A stretch of DNA of 64,000 nt from Frateuria flava. Its GTDB lineage: Bacteria > Pseudomonadota > Gammaproteobacteria > Xanthomonadales > Rhodanobacteraceae. Below are positions 1-8,428 of this stretch, one piece after another (the first letter of the stretch is position 1; each line of letters opens with the position of its first letter). A model generated the notes under the pieces. That model saw only the letters and a program-made list of their open reading frames with translations. It was not told the DNA's origin and made no database searches. The stretch is taken from assembly GCF_017837635.1 (NCBI RefSeq), contig NZ_JAGJRS010000003.1, positions 124,001-188,000 on the forward strand, written 5' to 3'. The translations under genes were made by a program, and so were the position numbers.

Positions 1-58
1 GCTTCAGCCAACCACCATCCATCCCGCCGATGCGCGTGGCGGGTTGAGCCCGCCCGGT

Positions 59-637
59 TTACGGAAGCGCGAGGCCTGTTTCACGAAGCAGCCGCGCCAG
101 CGCGATCAGCGGCAGGCCCACCAGCGCAGTCGGATCACTGCTGTCGATACGCTCGAACAGCGAAATCCCCAAACCTTCGCACTTGAAGCTGCCGGCGCAA
201 TCCAGCGGCATCTCCCGCTTCACGTAGCGGGCGATTTCCGTCAGCGTGAGCGACCGGAACCGCACGCGGGTGGTATCCAGATACGTGTGGCGGCGTCCTT
301 CGCGGGTGTCGAACAGGCACAGTCCGGTATGGAAACGCACCTCGTGGCCCGCGCAGTCGGCCAGCTGGGCCTGCGCTCCCTCGACCGTGCCGGGCTTGCC
401 CAATGCGCGGCCGTCGAGCTCGGCGATCTGGTCCGAACCGATCACCAGCGCTTCGCCGAGCCCCCGCGCCGCACCTTCCGCCTTGGCGACCGCCAGCCGC
501 AGGGCGCCCTCGGCCGGGGCTTCGCCGGTCATCAGGGTTTCGTCGGTGCCGGGCGCGCGCTGCTCGAACTCCGGCACCAGCCGGCGCAACAGTTCGGCGC
601 GGTAACGCGACGTGGAGCCCAGTACCAGCAGGGTCAT
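59..637 (-). CDS. maf: Maf/YceF-family nucleotide pyrophosphatase
   Basis: A 192-residue Maf-like protein, probably the YceF subtype that hydrolyses non-canonical nucleotides such as m7GTP to monophosphate and pyrophosphate in the cytoplasm. The N-terminal LVLGSTSRYRAELL stretch is the Maf substrate/phosphate-binding signature, followed by VIGSDQ with the acidic catalytic residue and the KPGT segment. Length is normal for the family. The ATG is chosen because Maf proteins begin just before the LGSTS motif. The start overlaps the stop of the upstream membrane-protein gene by four bases, so the two are probably translationally coupled. The neighbourhood (yceF divergent from yceD-rpmF) is the same as in Escherichia coli, which supports the YceF assignment. 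The exact substrate is inferred from family and context only. Confidence 0.93.
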   Translation of the reverse strand: MTLLVLGSTSRYRAELLRRLVPEFEQRAPGTDETLMTGEAPAEGALRLAVAKAEGAARGLGEALVIGSDQIAELDGRALGKPGTVEGAQAQLADCAGHEVRFHTGLCLFDTREGRRHTYLDTTRVRFRSLTLTEIARYVKREMPLDCAGSFKCEGLGISLFERIDSSDPTALVGLPLIALARLLRETGLALP

Positions 638-1092
638 ACGTCCGATTCGCGACGGATGTGTTCGCGCATGGCGTCGTCCAGTTCGTGGTGCGCGCGCTCC
701 AGCGCCTTTACCAGCGGGCGCAGCCGGGCGCGGGTCTGGCTCATGTCGGCGGCGGCCTCGTCCAGGCCCTGCTGGCTCGCATCGGGGGCGCAGTCGCGGA
801 TCCACAACCGCTGCTGCAGCAGCGAACGCAGGCCGGCGTCGATCGCCTGCTTGGCTTCCTGCTCGCCGGCGGCCGGCTGGTCGGGGTTGAAGGACATCAC
901 CGCATGGGCCTGCTTGAGGCCCTTGCGGCAGGTCTTCAGGTCCGCTTCCAGCTGGTCGGCCAGCTCCAGCAGCCGGTGCATGCTGTGGCGACGCCGCTCC
1001 AGCCGCCGCCGCCGTCCGGCCAGCACGAGCGCGCCGGCGCCCACCAGCAGCAGGCACATCGCGGCGAGGCCAAAGGCGAGGGAAGCGGGCAC
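634..1092 (-). CDS. Small inner-membrane protein with cytoplasmic coiled coil, unknown function
   Basis: A 152-residue protein I do not recognise. Residues about 5-26 form one hydrophobic transmembrane segment, followed at once by an Arg-rich stretch (RRRRLERRR) that predicts a cytoplasmic C-terminal part. The rest is highly charged and helical, with likely coiled coils around residues 38-65 and 115-145. There are no catalytic motifs. It lies directly upstream of maf and overlaps its start by four bases, which together with normal codon use argues that it is a real, co-transcribed gene. It is divergent from yceD. A membrane-anchored scaffold or accessory role is possible, but nothing in the sequence proves it. 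Confidence 0.7.
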   Translation of the reverse strand: MPASLAFGLAAMCLLLVGAGALVLAGRRRRLERRRHSMHRLLELADQLEADLKTCRKGLKQAHAVMSFNPDQPAAGEQEAKQAIDAGLRSLLQQRLWIRDCAPDASQQGLDEAAADMSQTRARLRPLVKALERAHHELDDAMREHIRRESDV

Positions 1093-1165
1093 GAGGACAA
1101 CCGGTTACGATCGGAAGGGCAGTCTGCCGCAGTCCCGTCGGGAGGCAAAGCCCGTAGTGGTGCGG

Positions 1166-1194
1166 TTGACTTGAACCCCCGCCGACCCTAAGAT
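1166..1194 (+). promoter_or_regulatory. Sigma-70 promoter of yceD-rpmF
   Basis: TTGACT (1166-1171) and TAAGAT (1189-1194) are separated by exactly 17 bases, a near-consensus sigma-70 promoter. Transcription would begin about 1200-1202, only two to four bases before the yceD ATG at 1204. The yceD message would therefore be essentially leaderless, and no Shine-Dalgarno sequence precedes that ATG. Confidence 0.7.
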
Positions 1195-1203
1195 TTCGCG
1201 ATT

Positions 1204-1722
1204 ATGTCCGTGACACTGCCAGAGTCCGTGGACGCTTGGCGCATGGTCTCGGCGCGGCGTTCGTTTGCCGGAGCGCTTCCCGTGGCCGCCATGTCCCGTC
1301 TGTGCGGGATGCTGGCGGGCAACGAAGGAGCGGCGCAGTACACACTGGACTTCGGTCGCGACGACTTCGGCACGGCCTACCTTCAGGTGCACGTCGAGGC
1401 GCCGCTGACGCTGACCTGTCAGCGTACGCTGGAACCGTTCGTGCTGCCCCTGACGGTGGACAGCCGGCTCGGCCTGATCCGCAGCGAGCGCGAGGAGGCG
1501 GCCCTGCCGCCGGGCTGCGAACCGCTGCTGGTCGAGGACGACGGCAAGCTGGACCTGGCCGCCGTGATCGAGGACGAATTGCTTTTGGCAGTGCCGCTGG
1601 TGCCGGTCAATCCGGACAGCAGCCTGCCACCCGAGGTGACTGGCCCCGGCCCGGAGGAATCCGTGTCGGAGCCCAACGACAACCCGTTCGCGGTTCTGCG
1701 CGAACTCAAGAAAACCGATTGA
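1204..1722 (+). CDS. yceD: YceD/DUF177 23S rRNA accumulation protein
   Basis: A 172-residue YceD (DUF177) protein. In bacteria and plant plastids this family is needed for normal 23S rRNA accumulation and large-subunit assembly. The sequence shows the expected acidic protein with the central [12 protein letters not shown] motif, which matches the conserved 'C-R-C/T-L' block of the family, and an acidic end. Its place directly upstream of rpmF (L32), with a 16-base gap, is the conserved arrangement. The start was set by similarity of the N-terminal [12 protein letters not shown] block to Xanthomonas homologues as I remember them; a promoter ends just before it, so translation may be leaderless. 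The product is probably cytosolic and ribosome-associated. Confidence 0.93.
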   Translation: MSVTLPESVDAWRMVSARRSFAGALPVAAMSRLCGMLAGNEGAAQYTLDFGRDDFGTAYLQVHVEAPLTLTCQRTLEPFVLPLTVDSRLGLIRSEREEAALPPGCEPLLVEDDGKLDLAAVIEDELLLAVPLVPVNPDSSLPPEVTGPGPEESVSEPNDNPFAVLRELKKTD

Positions 1723-1738
1723 AGCCGGAGATACACCC

Positions 1739-1930
1739 ATGGCCGTTGCCAAGAGCCGCAAGACCCCGTCCACCCGCGGCATGCGTCGTTCGCACGACAA
1801 GCTCAAGACCGTGCAGCTGGCGACCGACCCGACCAGCGGCGAGGTGCACCTGCGCCACCACGTCACCAAGGACGGCTACTACCGTGGCAAGAAGGTGATC
1901 GACACCGCCGCGGCCGTCGACGCCGAGTAA
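1739..1930 (+). CDS. rpmF: 50S ribosomal protein L32
   Basis: A 63-residue L32 with the typical [20 protein letters not shown] start and the HLRHH and DGYYRGKKV blocks. It belongs to the cysteine-free form of L32; the zinc-ribbon CxxC pairs of other bacteria are absent, as in E. coli. It has an alanine-rich C-terminal tail (TAAAVDAE). A GGAG Shine-Dalgarno lies eight bases before the ATG. It is co-transcribed with yceD. The next gene is fabH rather than plsX, which differs from the enterobacterial and many other rpmF clusters. Confidence 0.98.
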   Translation: MAVAKSRKTPSTRGMRRSHDKLKTVQLATDPTSGEVHLRHHVTKDGYYRGKKVIDTAAAVDAE

Positions 1931-1955
1931 GCGGCTTCCATCGGACGCAACCCTG

Positions 1956-1982
1956 GCGGCGCGGCGACGCGCCGCTTTGCGT
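1956..1982 (+). terminator. Possible weak terminator after rpmF
   Basis: An 8-bp GC-only stem (GCGGCGCG / CGCGCCGC) closed by a GCGA tetraloop is followed by TTTGCGTTT. The U tract is interrupted, so it may attenuate rather than stop transcription into fabH. Confidence 0.4.
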
Positions 1983-2056
1983 TTCGGCGTCCGCGAACGT
2001 AACGTTGCGGCTCCGGCGTGGCCTGGCCATCGCCCCCGCATGCAGATGGAAAGTCC

Positions 2057-3031
2057 ATGGCTTCGACCTACGCCCGCATCATCGGCACCGGCAGCGCGCT
2101 GCCCGAACGCGTCCTGAGCAATTTCGACCTGGAGAAGTTCGTCGAAACCAGTGACGAATGGATCCAGAGCCGCACCGGCATCCGCCAGCGCCACGTGGCC
2201 GCCGAGGGCGAAACCACCGGCGACCTGGCCTTCCTCGCCGCCGAGCGCGCGCTTGCCGCCGCCGGCGTCAAGGCCTCCGAACTCGACCTGATCATCCTGG
2301 GCACCACCACGCCCGACCTGATCTTTCCCTCGACCGCCTGCCTGGTGCAGAACCGCCTGGGCGCCAACGGCTGCGCCGCGTTCGACGTCAACGCCGCTTG
2401 CTCGGGTTTCGTCTATGCGCTGGGCGTGGCGGACAAGTTCATCCGCAGCGGCCAGACCAAGAAGGCGCTGGTGATTGGCGCCGAGACGCTGACGCGCATG
2501 GTCGACTGGAAAGAGCGCGAGACCTGCGTGCTGTTCGGCGATGGCGCCGGCGCGGTGGTGCTCGAGGCAAGCGACGAGCCGGGCATCTATGCCACCTGCC
2601 TGCATGCCGACGGTGGCTACAAGGAACTGCTGTGGAACCCGGTCGGCGTGTCGGTCGGCTTCCGCGACGAGCCCAATCACGGCGTGCGCATCAAGATGGC
2701 GGGCCGCGAGGTGTTCAAGGTCGCGGTCAAGACGCTCGACTCGCTGGTCGAGCAGACCCTGAAGGCCGCCGGCATGGAGGCCTCGCAGCTGGACTGGCTG
2801 ATCCCGCACCAGGCCAATCTGCGCATCATCGAGGCGACGGCCAAGCGCCTGAACATGTCGATGGATCAGGTCATCGTGACCGTCGACAAGCACGCCAACA
2901 CCTCGTCGGGCTCGGTGCCGTTGGCGCTGGACTACGCGGTACGCTCGGGCAAGGTGCAGCGCGGCCAGAACCTGCTGCTGGAAGCCTTTGGCGGCGGCTT
3001 TACCTGGGCGTCGGCGCTGCTGCGCTACTGA
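2057..3031 (+). CDS. fabH: Beta-ketoacyl-ACP synthase III
   Basis: A 324-residue FabH (KAS III). It condenses acetyl-CoA (or a branched acyl-CoA) with malonyl-ACP to start type II fatty acid synthesis. The catalytic triad is visible: Cys115 in NAACSGF, His251 in IPHQAN and Asn281 in HANTSSG. The C-terminal GGGFTWAS block is also typical. Start chosen at MASTYARI; an in-frame ATG further upstream would add a 13-residue extension that other FabH proteins lack. It opens the fab cluster, but without the usual plsX in front. A strong hairpin terminator follows, so fabH may be partly uncoupled from fabD. Confidence 0.97.
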   Translation: MASTYARIIGTGSALPERVLSNFDLEKFVETSDEWIQSRTGIRQRHVAAEGETTGDLAFLAAERALAAAGVKASELDLIILGTTTPDLIFPSTACLVQNRLGANGCAAFDVNAACSGFVYALGVADKFIRSGQTKKALVIGAETLTRMVDWKERETCVLFGDGAGAVVLEASDEPGIYATCLHADGGYKELLWNPVGVSVGFRDEPNHGVRIKMAGREVFKVAVKTLDSLVEQTLKAAGMEASQLDWLIPHQANLRIIEATAKRLNMSMDQVIVTVDKHANTSSGSVPLALDYAVRSGKVQRGQNLLLEAFGGGFTWASALLRY

Positions 3032-3050
3032 GCCGTGCCAGTCACTCACG

Positions 3051-3080
3051 CGATGCCGCCTTCGGGCGGCATCGTTGTTT
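3051..3080 (+). terminator. Rho-independent terminator after fabH
   Basis: A perfect 10-bp stem (CGATGCCGCC / GGCGGCATCG) with a TTCG tetraloop is followed by TTGTTTCC. Confidence 0.8.
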
Positions 3081-3200
3081 CCGGACTGAGGCAGCTGTTC
3101 CTTTTATCCGCTCTGCGGTCCTCGTCTTCCGCGCCGGGAACGATTGAAGGCGGGACATCCGGTGAGCAGGTCTGCATCGTCACGGGATCTCCGATCGCGA

Positions 3201-3249
3201 GCCTTCCCGCGCGCGCGGGGGAGGGTGCCGACGGGCGGATGGGGGAAGC
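3201..3249. repeat. Dispersed GGGGAAGC-type intergenic repeat, single copy
   Basis: This core contains CCTTCCC, a GC palindrome, GGTGCCGAC and GGCGGATGGGGGAAGC. The same block occurs twice at 56141-56470. The 317-base gap between fabH and fabD holds the terminator above and this element; I see no gene in it. Confidence 0.6.
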
Positions 3250-3348
3250 TTTGCGAAGACGCCAGGCCATGCGCGCCAATCCGATACGGCTGCGTACGCA
3301 CGCCGCTGCTGGCATCATCGCTTTTTTGCCTTTGACGGATCGACACCG

Positions 3349-4287
3349 ATGACCGATACCTCCGCCTCGCTCGCCTTCGTCTTCCCCGGCCAGGGCTCGC
3401 AATCGGTCGGCATGCTGGCCGACCTGGCCGCCGCGCACGCGGAAGTGCGGGCGACGTTCGAGGAAGCCTCCCAGGGCGCCGGCGTCGACCTCTGGCAGCT
3501 CAGCCAGCAGGGGCCGGAAGACCAGCTCAACCGCACCGAAAACACCCAGCCGGCGCTGCTGGCGGCGAGCGTGGCGGTATGGCGGGTGTGGAACAAGCTC
3601 GGTGGCGCGCGGCCGGCGCAGCTTTCCGGCCACAGCCTGGGCGAGTACAGCGCGCTGGTCTGTGCCGGCGCCCTGTCCCTGCACGATGCCGCCGCGCTGG
3701 TGGCCGAGCGTGGCCGCCTGATGCAGGCGGCGGTGCCTGCCGGCGTCGGCGCGATGGCGGCGATCCTCGGCGGTGACGATGCGCAGATCGCGCAGGTGTG
3801 CGAAGAGGTCGCGCAGGACCAGGTGGTCTCGCCGGCCAACTACAACTCTCCCGGCCAATTGGTGATCGCCGGCAACGCCGAGGCGGTCGACCGCGCGCTG
3901 GCCAAGCTCGCCGAGCTGGGTGTGAAGAAAGCGGTCAAGCTGGCCGTGTCGGTGCCCTCGCACTGCGCACTGATGCGCGAGGCCGCTGATCGCCTGGGCG
4001 AACGCATGGCCAGGATCGAGTGGTCGCTGCCGGCCGTGCCCGTCGTGCAGAACGCCGAGGCGCGCAGCTATGGCAGTGTGGAGGAGATCCGCGGCGCGCT
4101 GCAGCGCCAGCTCTACCTCCCCGTACGCTGGACCGAATGCGTGCAGGCGCTCGCCGGCAACGGCGCCACCCGCGTGCTCGAATGCGGCCCGGGCAAGGTG
4201 CTCTCGGGCCTCATCAAGCGCATCGACAAGGGCCTGGATGCGCGTGCCATCGGCGCGCCGGCCGAGCTGGAGTCCGCGCTCGCCTGA
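3349..4287 (+). CDS. fabD: Malonyl-CoA:ACP transacylase
   Basis: A 312-residue FabD that moves malonyl groups from CoA to ACP, supplying the extender for every elongation round. It begins with the FVFPGQGSQ motif. The nucleophile is Ser96 in GHSLGEYSAL and the partner is His205 in VPSHCALM, equivalent to Ser92/His201 of E. coli. Length is normal. It is the first gene after a 317-base gap that holds the fabH terminator and a dispersed repeat, so a separate promoter for fabD-fabG is likely, though I cannot point to a convincing one. A REP-like palindrome pair separates it from fabG. Confidence 0.97.
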   Translation: MTDTSASLAFVFPGQGSQSVGMLADLAAAHAEVRATFEEASQGAGVDLWQLSQQGPEDQLNRTENTQPALLAASVAVWRVWNKLGGARPAQLSGHSLGEYSALVCAGALSLHDAAALVAERGRLMQAAVPAGVGAMAAILGGDDAQIAQVCEEVAQDQVVSPANYNSPGQLVIAGNAEAVDRALAKLAELGVKKAVKLAVSVPSHCALMREAADRLGERMARIEWSLPAVPVVQNAEARSYGSVEEIRGALQRQLYLPVRWTECVQALAGNGATRVLECGPGKVLSGLIKRIDKGLDARAIGAPAELESALA

Positions 4288-4302
4288 TACCACACCGCCT
4301 TG

Positions 4303-4372
4303 CAGGAGCCCGCTTGTGGACGATGCTTTGGCCGATCGGGACACGAGCATCGCCCGCAAGCGGGCTTCCACA
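4303..4372. repeat. REP-like paired palindrome (family A, copy 1)
   Basis: Left arm CAGGAGCCCGCTTGTGGA with CGATGCT, then right arm GAGCATCGCCCGCAAGCGGG and CTTCCAC: two imperfect palindromes in inverted orientation, a BIME-like unit of about 70 bp. Related copies lie inside pabB (7214-7283), after pnp (37985-38043) and beside lpdA (50089-50167). Confidence 0.8.
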
Positions 4373-4407
4373 AAGAACCTTTCTTCGCTTTCGATAAGGG
4401 CAAGACC

Positions 4408-5151
4408 ATGAGCAATACGCTGCAAGGGGACATCGCACTCGTCACCGGCGCCAGCCGCGGTATCGGCGCGGCGATCGCCGACGAGCTGGCCGCCATGGGC
4501 GCCACCGTGATCGGTACCGCCACCAGCGAGAATGGCGCCAAGGCCATTGATGAGCGCCTGACGGCGAACGGCGGACACGGCCGTGTGCTGGACGTTACCG
4601 ACGGCGCGGCTGTCGAGGCGCTGATCGATGCGATCGCCAAGGAGTTCGGCGCGGTGTCGGTGCTGGTCAACAATGCCGGCATCACGCGCGACCAGTTGCT
4701 GATGCGCATGAAGGACGAGGACTGGCAGGCGATCATCGATACCAACCTGACCTCGGTCTATCGCACGTCCAAGGCGGTCATGCGCGGCATGATGAAGGCG
4801 AAGAAGGGCCGCATCATCTCGATCGCCTCGGTAATCGGCCTCACTGGCAACCCTGGCCAGGCAAACTACGCCGCGGCCAAGGCCGGCATCATCGCGTTCT
4901 CCAAATCGCTGGCGCGCGAGATCGGTTCGCGCGGCATCACCGTCAACGTGGTCGCGCCCGGTTTCATCGACACCGACATGACGCGTGCGCTGCCGGAAGA
5001 ATCGAAGCAGGCGCTGCTCGGTCAGATCGCACTGGGCCGCCTGGGCGAGGCGAGCGACATCGCCAAGGCCGTCGGCTTCCTCGCTTCACCGGCCGCCGCC
5101 TACATCACCGGCGAAACGCTGCATGTCAACGGCGGCATGTACATGCCCTGA
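4408..5151 (+). CDS. fabG: 3-oxoacyl-ACP reductase
   Basis: A 247-residue short-chain dehydrogenase that reduces 3-oxoacyl-ACP with NADPH in fatty acid elongation. The Rossmann motif TGASRGIG (about residues 13-20), the NNAG motif, and the catalytic Ser141, Tyr154 and Lys158 (YAAAK) are all present. The C-terminal GGMYMP ending is the FabG signature. Start chosen at MSNTLQGD with an AAGGGC upstream; the open frame continues upstream through the REP element but would only add nonsense residues. Its product may also feed 3-hydroxyacyl substrates in the other direction, but no PHA gene is adjacent. Confidence 0.97.
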   Translation: MSNTLQGDIALVTGASRGIGAAIADELAAMGATVIGTATSENGAKAIDERLTANGGHGRVLDVTDGAAVEALIDAIAKEFGAVSVLVNNAGITRDQLLMRMKDEDWQAIIDTNLTSVYRTSKAVMRGMMKAKKGRIISIASVIGLTGNPGQANYAAAKAGIIAFSKSLAREIGSRGITVNVVAPGFIDTDMTRALPEESKQALLGQIALGRLGEASDIAKAVGFLASPAAAYITGETLHVNGGMYMP

Positions 5152-5345
5152 CGTATGGAACAGTTGTCGCCAACGGCTCGTTTTTAGGCGACAATTGACC
5201 TTTCGCGCCGGCAGGAAAGCCGGCGCGTATTGACCCTGTCGGCGGAGCAATGGCGGCCTGGCCGCTTAGCCACTACAATTCGCCGTCCTTTGCCGGACCC
5301 GTGCCGGCCCGACAAAAAAGCACACCCCTTGGGAGGTTTGGCAAC

Positions 5346-5585
5346 ATGAGCACCATCGAAGAGCGCGTCAAGAAGATCGTCATCGAGCAGCTGGGCGTGA
5401 AGGAAGACGAAGTCACGGCGAACGCTTCGTTCGTGGACGACCTGGGCGCCGATTCGCTGGACACGGTGGAACTGGTGATGGCCCTCGAGGAAGAGTTCGA
5501 GACCGAGATCCCGGACGAAGAGGCCGAGAAGATCACCACCGTTCAGCAGGCCGTGGACTACATCAAGGCCCACACCAAGGACTGA
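5346..5585 (+). CDS. acpP: Acyl carrier protein
   Basis: A 79-residue acidic ACP. The phosphopantetheine attachment site is Ser37 in [12 protein letters not shown]. It carries growing acyl chains as thioesters for all Fab enzymes. A strong GGGAGG Shine-Dalgarno lies nine bases before the ATG, which fixes the start; the longer open frame upstream has no homology. The 194-base gap before it holds a TACAAT element (5274-5279) that could be the -10 of an acpP-specific promoter, but no clear -35 was found at the right distance. A hairpin terminator follows, consistent with the high, separate expression usual for acpP. Confidence 0.98.
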   Translation: MSTIEERVKKIVIEQLGVKEDEVTANASFVDDLGADSLDTVELVMALEEEFETEIPDEEAEKITTVQQAVDYIKAHTKD

Positions 5586-5646
5586 TCGGTTTCGTGGCCG
5601 GTGTCTGCGCTCATGTGGCGCGGATTCCGTTCACGTGGCGATACTG

Positions 5647-5680
5647 AAAGCTGCGCCACCTTGGCGCAGTTTTCGTTTCT
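5647..5680 (+). terminator. Rho-independent terminator after acpP
   Basis: CTGCGCC / GGCGCAG stem, extended by A-T pairs and one G-T pair, with a five-base loop and a TTTTCGTTTC tail. It probably gives partial termination, allowing some read-through to fabF. Confidence 0.7.
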
Positions 5681-5770
5681 GCGTTTTGAAACGTCCGATA
5701 CCGTATGGTGGCTGGACTTGAGGCCGTTGCGCGGCAGCGAGCCTAAGAGAACACGTAAGGATTGAAATCC

Positions 5771-7024
5771 ATGAGCGAACGACCCGTGAGTAGACGGCGT
5801 GTTGTAGTGACCGGCATGGGCATCATCTCGCCGGTCGGCAATGACATCGCCACCGCCTGGGACAACATCCTCAAGGGCAACAGCGGCATCGGGCAGGTGA
5901 CGCATTTCGACGCCACTGGCTACGCCACCCGCATCGCCGGGCAGGTACGCGACTTCGACCCGGCACAGTGGATGCCACCGAAGGACGTCAAGAAAATGGA
6001 CCCGTTCATCCATTACGGCATCGCCGCGGGCACCCAGGCGCTGCGTGATTCCGGGCTTGAGGTCACGGAAGCCAACGCGCCGCGCATCGGCGTGGCGGTC
6101 GGCGCCGGCATCGGCGGTCTGAACACCATCGAGGACACCTCGATCGAGCTGCACGAGAAGGGCCCGCGTCGTGTGTCGCCTTTCTTCGTGCCCAGCTCGA
6201 TCATCAATATGGTCTCCGGCCACTTGTCGATCATGTTCGGACTGAAGGGCCCGAATATCGCTTGCGTCACCGCCTGCACCACGGCCACGCACAACATCGG
6301 CCTGGCCATGCGCATGATCCAGTACGGCGACGCCGACGTGATGATCGCCGGCGGCGCCGAGTTCGCCACGACCGGTACCGCGATGGCTGGCTTCTGCTCG
6401 GCCAAGGCCATGTCCACGCGCAACGACGAGCCGACCAAGGCGAGCCGTCCGTGGGACAAGGACCGCGACGGCTTCGTGCTGTCCGATGGCGCCGGCGTGC
6501 TGATGCTGGAGGAGTACGAGCACGCCAGGGCCCGCGGCGCAAAGATCTATGCCGAGCTGGTCGGCTTCGGCATGAGCGGCGACGCGTACCACATCACCGC
6601 GCCCAGCGAGGGCGGCGAAGGTGCCGCGCGCTGCATGCAGGCGGCGCTGGACGACGCCAACGTCAAGCCGACCGAGGTGCAGTACATCAACGCGCACGGC
6701 ACCTCCACGCCGCTGGGCGATCTCGGCGAGGTGATGGCGGCGAAAAAGGTGTTCGGCGAGCACGCCTACAAGCTGGCGATGAGCTCGACCAAGTCGACCA
6801 CCGGCCACCTGCTCGGTGCCGCTGGCGGCGTCGAGGCGATCTTCACCATCCTGGCGCTGCGCGACCAGGTGCTGCCGCCGACCATCAACCTGGACGAGCC
6901 GAGCGAAGGCTGCGACCTGGACTTCGTGCCGCACACCGCGCGCAAGGCCGATCTGGACGTCGCGATCTCCAACTCCTTCGGCTTCGGCGGTACCAACGGC
7001 ACGCTCGTCTTCCGCCGCCACTAA
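5771..7024 (+). CDS. fabF: Beta-ketoacyl-ACP synthase II
   Basis: A 417-residue KAS II that elongates acyl-ACP by condensation with malonyl-ACP. The catalytic residues are Cys169 (TACTTATH), His309 ([11 protein letters not shown]) and His346 ([10 protein letters not shown]). The length and the [10 protein letters not shown] block fit FabF. Start taken at [10 protein letters not shown] with an AAGGA box at proper spacing; a TTG three codons earlier is possible but less likely. Last fatty-acid gene of the block; pabB follows after nine bases, so folate and lipid genes appear to share a transcript. Confidence 0.96.
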   Translation: MSERPVSRRRVVVTGMGIISPVGNDIATAWDNILKGNSGIGQVTHFDATGYATRIAGQVRDFDPAQWMPPKDVKKMDPFIHYGIAAGTQALRDSGLEVTEANAPRIGVAVGAGIGGLNTIEDTSIELHEKGPRRVSPFFVPSSIINMVSGHLSIMFGLKGPNIACVTACTTATHNIGLAMRMIQYGDADVMIAGGAEFATTGTAMAGFCSAKAMSTRNDEPTKASRPWDKDRDGFVLSDGAGVLMLEEYEHARARGAKIYAELVGFGMSGDAYHITAPSEGGEGAARCMQAALDDANVKPTEVQYINAHGTSTPLGDLGEVMAAKKVFGEHAYKLAMSSTKSTTGHLLGAAGGVEAIFTILALRDQVLPPTINLDEPSEGCDLDFVPHTARKADLDVAISNSFGFGGTNGTLVFRRH

Positions 7025-7033
7025 GGCGGAAGC

Positions 7034-8428
7034 GTGGGCTGCCATCTGAGGGTCCTCGACGGCCGGCGCGACCTGCTCGCGCCGGCCGCCGCATTTGCGG
7101 ACCGCTATCCCTGCCTGCTCGAAAGCGTGGTGCGCGGCACGGCGCAATCGCGCTACGACATCCTGTTTGGTTTTCCTCGCGAACAACTCATCCTGCACGG
7201 CGACGGCAGCGTCTGCAGGAGTCCGCTTGCAGGCGATGCTCAGGGCGTTGCAACCGGAGCATCGCCCGCAAGCGGGATCCTGCCGGGAGTCCGCTTCCTC
7301 GACGCACTCGACGCCGCGTGGCGGGCCGAGCGCATGCCCTCAGCGGAGGACGATCTGCCGTTCCACGGTGGGTGGGTGCTGATGCTTGCCTACGAGCTGG
7401 CCGCCGAGATCGAACCGCGGCTGCGCCTGCGCTCGTCCGCGCAGTTGCCCGTGGCGCTCGCGCTGCGTTGTCCGGCGGCGGTGATCGTCGATCACCTGCG
7501 TGAACGCACGCTGCTGGTCACCGAGGATGGTAGCGAGGCACTGCTTGATGCGATGGAGGCGGACCTCGCTGCGTCGCCTCCGGACTTCGCGCCTGCCGCA
7601 CCGCGTTCCGTCGCGGAAGACGCTCCCGCGCACTTCCTCGACGGCGTGGCGCGCATCCACGATCACCTGCACGCGGGCGACATCTTCCAGGTCAATCTGT
7701 CGCGCGCCTGGCACGCACACTATGCCCAGCCACCGTCCGCCGCCGCGCTCTACGCGGCCTTGCGCAAGGCCAATCCGGCGCCGTTTGCGGGCCTGTTGCA
7801 GCAGCACGGCTGGGCGGTCGCCAGTTCCTCGCCGGAGCGGCTGGTCGAAGTACGCAATGGCATCGCGCAGACCCGCCCCATCGCTGGCACGCGTCCGCGG
7901 CTGGCGGGCGAGGACGACGCGGCGGGCGTCCGCGAGCTTGCCGCACATCCGAAGGAGTGCGCCGAGCACGTCATGCTGATCGACCTGGAGCGCAACGACC
8001 TGGGCCGGGTCTGCGTGCCCGGCACGGTCGAGGTCGACGAGCTGATGGTGGTGGAGAGCTACGCGCACGTGCACCACATCGTCTCCAATGTGCGCGGGCG
8101 CCTGCGCGAGGACGTGACGCCGGGGCAGGTGATCGCCGCGACCTTTCCGGGCGGCACCATCACCGGCTGCCCCAAGGTGCGTTGCATGGAGATCATCGCG
8201 GCGATCGAGGACACGCCGCGTGGCGCCTACACCGGGGCACTGGGCTATCTCGACCTTAGCGGCGAGCTGGATCTCAACATCCTGATCCGCACGCTCACCC
8301 AAATCGGTTCCGAGGTTACATTGCGTGCGGGCGCCGGCATCGTCGCCGACTCGGTCGCCGAGCGCGAGCTGGACGAAACCCGGGCCAAGGCCCGCGGCTT
8401 GCTGCTCGCATTGGGAGCGCCCGGTTGA
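7034..8428 (+). CDS. pabB: Aminodeoxychorismate synthase component I (PIAGT type)
   Basis: A 464-residue chorismate-binding enzyme that makes 4-amino-4-deoxychorismate for p-aminobenzoate and folate, with ammonia from a PabA amidotransferase not found in this window. The C-terminal chorismate-binding domain is complete: NDLGRV, GGTITGCPK and EIIAAIE are visible. Residues 282-286 read PIAGT, not the PIKGT of E. coli PabB, so the covalent-intermediate lysine is missing. A PIAGT-type PabB is known from Stenotrophomonas maltophilia. Anthranilate synthase TrpE is the alternative, but the pabC partner argues for PabB. Start is GTG behind AAGGCGGA. About residues 61-84 are encoded by a REP-like palindrome lying in frame. 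The stop overlaps pabC by four bases. Confidence 0.9.
   Translation: MGCHLRVLDGRRDLLAPAAAFADRYPCLLESVVRGTAQSRYDILFGFPREQLILHGDGSVCRSPLAGDAQGVATGASPASGILPGVRFLDALDAAWRAERMPSAEDDLPFHGGWVLMLAYELAAEIEPRLRLRSSAQLPVALALRCPAAVIVDHLRERTLLVTEDGSEALLDAMEADLAASPPDFAPAAPRSVAEDAPAHFLDGVARIHDHLHAGDIFQVNLSRAWHAHYAQPPSAAALYAALRKANPAPFAGLLQQHGWAVASSSPERLVEVRNGIAQTRPIAGTRPRLAGEDDAAGVRELAAHPKECAEHVMLIDLERNDLGRVCVPGTVEVDELMVVESYAHVHHIVSNVRGRLREDVTPGQVIAATFPGGTITGCPKVRCMEIIAAIEDTPRGAYTGALGYLDLSGELDLNILIRTLTQIGSEVTLRAGAGIVADSVAERELDETRAKARGLLLALGAPG
7214..7283. repeat. REP-like paired palindrome inside pabB (family A, copy 2)
   Basis: TGCAGGAGTCCGCTTGCAGG then CGATGCT, and inverted GGAGCATCGCCCGCAAGCGG then GATCCTGC, the same unit as the intergenic copy between fabD and fabG. 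It lies wholly inside the pabB reading frame and keeps the frame open, adding about 24 residues (VCRSPLAGDAQG... onwards) in the N-terminal region. Confidence 0.8.

Noticed and set aside
38-54. Hairpin GGCGGG / CCCGCC just past the maf stop
   Set aside because: Six pairs only and no T run on the minus strand, so I cannot call it a terminator.
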